The position numbers and the translations under genes are program-made. Under the pieces are notes generated by a model that did not search any database, was not told the DNA's origin, and saw nothing but the letters and a program-made list of their open reading frames with translations. From Litoreibacter sp. (GTDB lineage Bacteria > Pseudomonadota > Alphaproteobacteria > Rhodobacterales > Rhodobacteraceae): a stretch of DNA of 6,815 bases. Location of the stretch: positions 1 to 6,815 of the forward strand of contig JABDPP010000265.1 in assembly GCA_013042765.1 (NCBI GenBank), written 5' to 3'. Positions 6,327 through 6,815 of this stretch are shown in pieces (the first letter of the stretch is position 1; each line of letters opens with the position of its first letter).

Positions 6327-6815
6327 ATGTCGCCCGCTGATCCTCTTGTAGTCTTCACACCGTCCGGGAAACGCGGCCGTTTTCCGGTGGGAACACCGAT
6401 CCTGACAGCGGCACGACAGCTGGGCGTCGATCTCGATTCCGTTTGTGGCGGTCGCGGTATCTGCTCGAAATGCCAGATCACGCCGTCCTATGGCGAATTC
6501 CCCAAACACGGGGTGAACGTCGCAACGGACGCGCTGAGCCCGTGGAACAGTGTTGAACAGCGCTATGACGACAAGCGCGGGCTGGCGGAAGGACGCCGCC
6601 TTGGCTGCCAGGCCACCGTACAGGGCGACGTTGTGATCGATGTGCCGCCGGAAAGCCAGGTCCACCGGCAGGTCGTGCGCAAACGCGCCGAGGCGCGCGA
6701 CATCGTCATGAGCCCCGCCGTCCGGCTGTACTATGTCGAGGTCGAAGAGCCCGATATGCACGAACCCTCCGGCGACGTCGAACGGCTGTCGCAGGCGCTT
6801 GAAGCGCAATGGGAG
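6327..6815 (+). CDS. RamA/RACo-like corrinoid-activating protein, N-terminal [2Fe-2S] part (C-terminus beyond the right edge)
   Basis: The first 163 residues of a protein open to the window edge. Residues 1-109 form a plant-type ferredoxin domain with cluster ligands C40-x5-C46-x2-C49 (CGGRGICSKC) and a distal C94 (RLGCQA). After it begins a linker (VHRQVVRKRAEARD, 112-125) and the segment SPAVRLYYVEVEEPD (129-143), as in the family with a C-terminal ASKHA ATPase (DUF4445/COG3894). Known members use ATP and an Fe-S centre to reduce inactive cob(II)amide to cob(I)amide on corrinoid proteins. The ATG at 6327 is 13 bp after the methyltransferase stop; no good Shine-Dalgarno site precedes it, suggesting translational coupling. 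The start could be slightly different. The context with a pterin-binding methyltransferase supports cobalamin reactivation. The ATPase domain itself is not visible here. Confidence 0.88.
   Translation, partial: MSPADPLVVFTPSGKRGRFPVGTPILTAARQLGVDLDSVCGGRGICSKCQITPSYGEFPKHGVNVATDALSPWNSVEQRYDDKRGLAEGRRLGCQATVQGDVVIDVPPESQVHRQVVRKRAEARDIVMSPAVRLYYVEVEEPDMHEPSGDVERLSQALEAQWE

Noticed and set aside
6231..6809. Minus-strand open frame of 192 codons near the right edge
   Set aside because: The plus strand here encodes the end of the methyltransferase and a ferredoxin domain with all four cluster cysteines, which is decisive.

Overview
The window looks like chromosomal DNA of an alphaproteobacterium, most likely of the Rhodobacteraceae/Roseobacter group. 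The evidence is the GC-rich coding sequence, the rlmE gene next to a short Ppx/GppA phosphatase, and above all a plus-strand cluster (small 'virulence factor' protein, divergent MetF, free-standing methyltetrahydrofolate methyltransferase, RamA-like ferredoxin/ATPase) that I know from that group. The organism call is an inference from gene content. I see no mobile elements, tRNA or rRNA genes, or CRISPR arrays.

Left half, all on the minus strand. Positions 1-1663 hold the first 554 residues of a Cu(I)-exporting P1B-type ATPase (copA), cut by the left window edge. Just upstream of its start is a clear MerR-family promoter: -35 TTGACC, a 19-bp spacer, and an imperfect dyad with 7 bp between the arms. 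This predicts copper induction by a CueR/HmrR-type regulator that lies outside the window. Next come the housekeeping genes rlmE (1791-2492, 23S rRNA 2'-O-methyltransferase) and a Ppx/GppA phosphatase (2559-3689), probably transcribed ppx then rlmE.

Centre. Positions 3690-3985 are a divergent, non-coding control region. It holds a perfect 12-bp palindrome and a 7-bp hairpin that directly abuts the ribosome binding site of the next gene.

Right half, all on the plus strand and tightly spaced (gaps of 19, 14 and 13 bp): a 99-aa protein of unknown function, a divergent methylenetetrahydrofolate reductase, a pterin-dependent methyltetrahydrofolate:corrinoid methyltransferase of 354 aa, and the first 163 codons of a protein starting with a plant-type [2Fe-2S] domain, as in RamA/RACo corrinoid activators. 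Together they would move a methyl group between methylene-THF, methyl-THF and a corrinoid protein and keep the cobalamin active. The best reading is a 'split' cobalamin-dependent methionine synthase, with the MetH methyl-THF module and the reactivation function on separate proteins and MetF supplying methyl-THF. The alternative is a demethylation route that feeds methyl groups into the THF pool. The corrinoid-binding and homocysteine-binding modules are not in the window.
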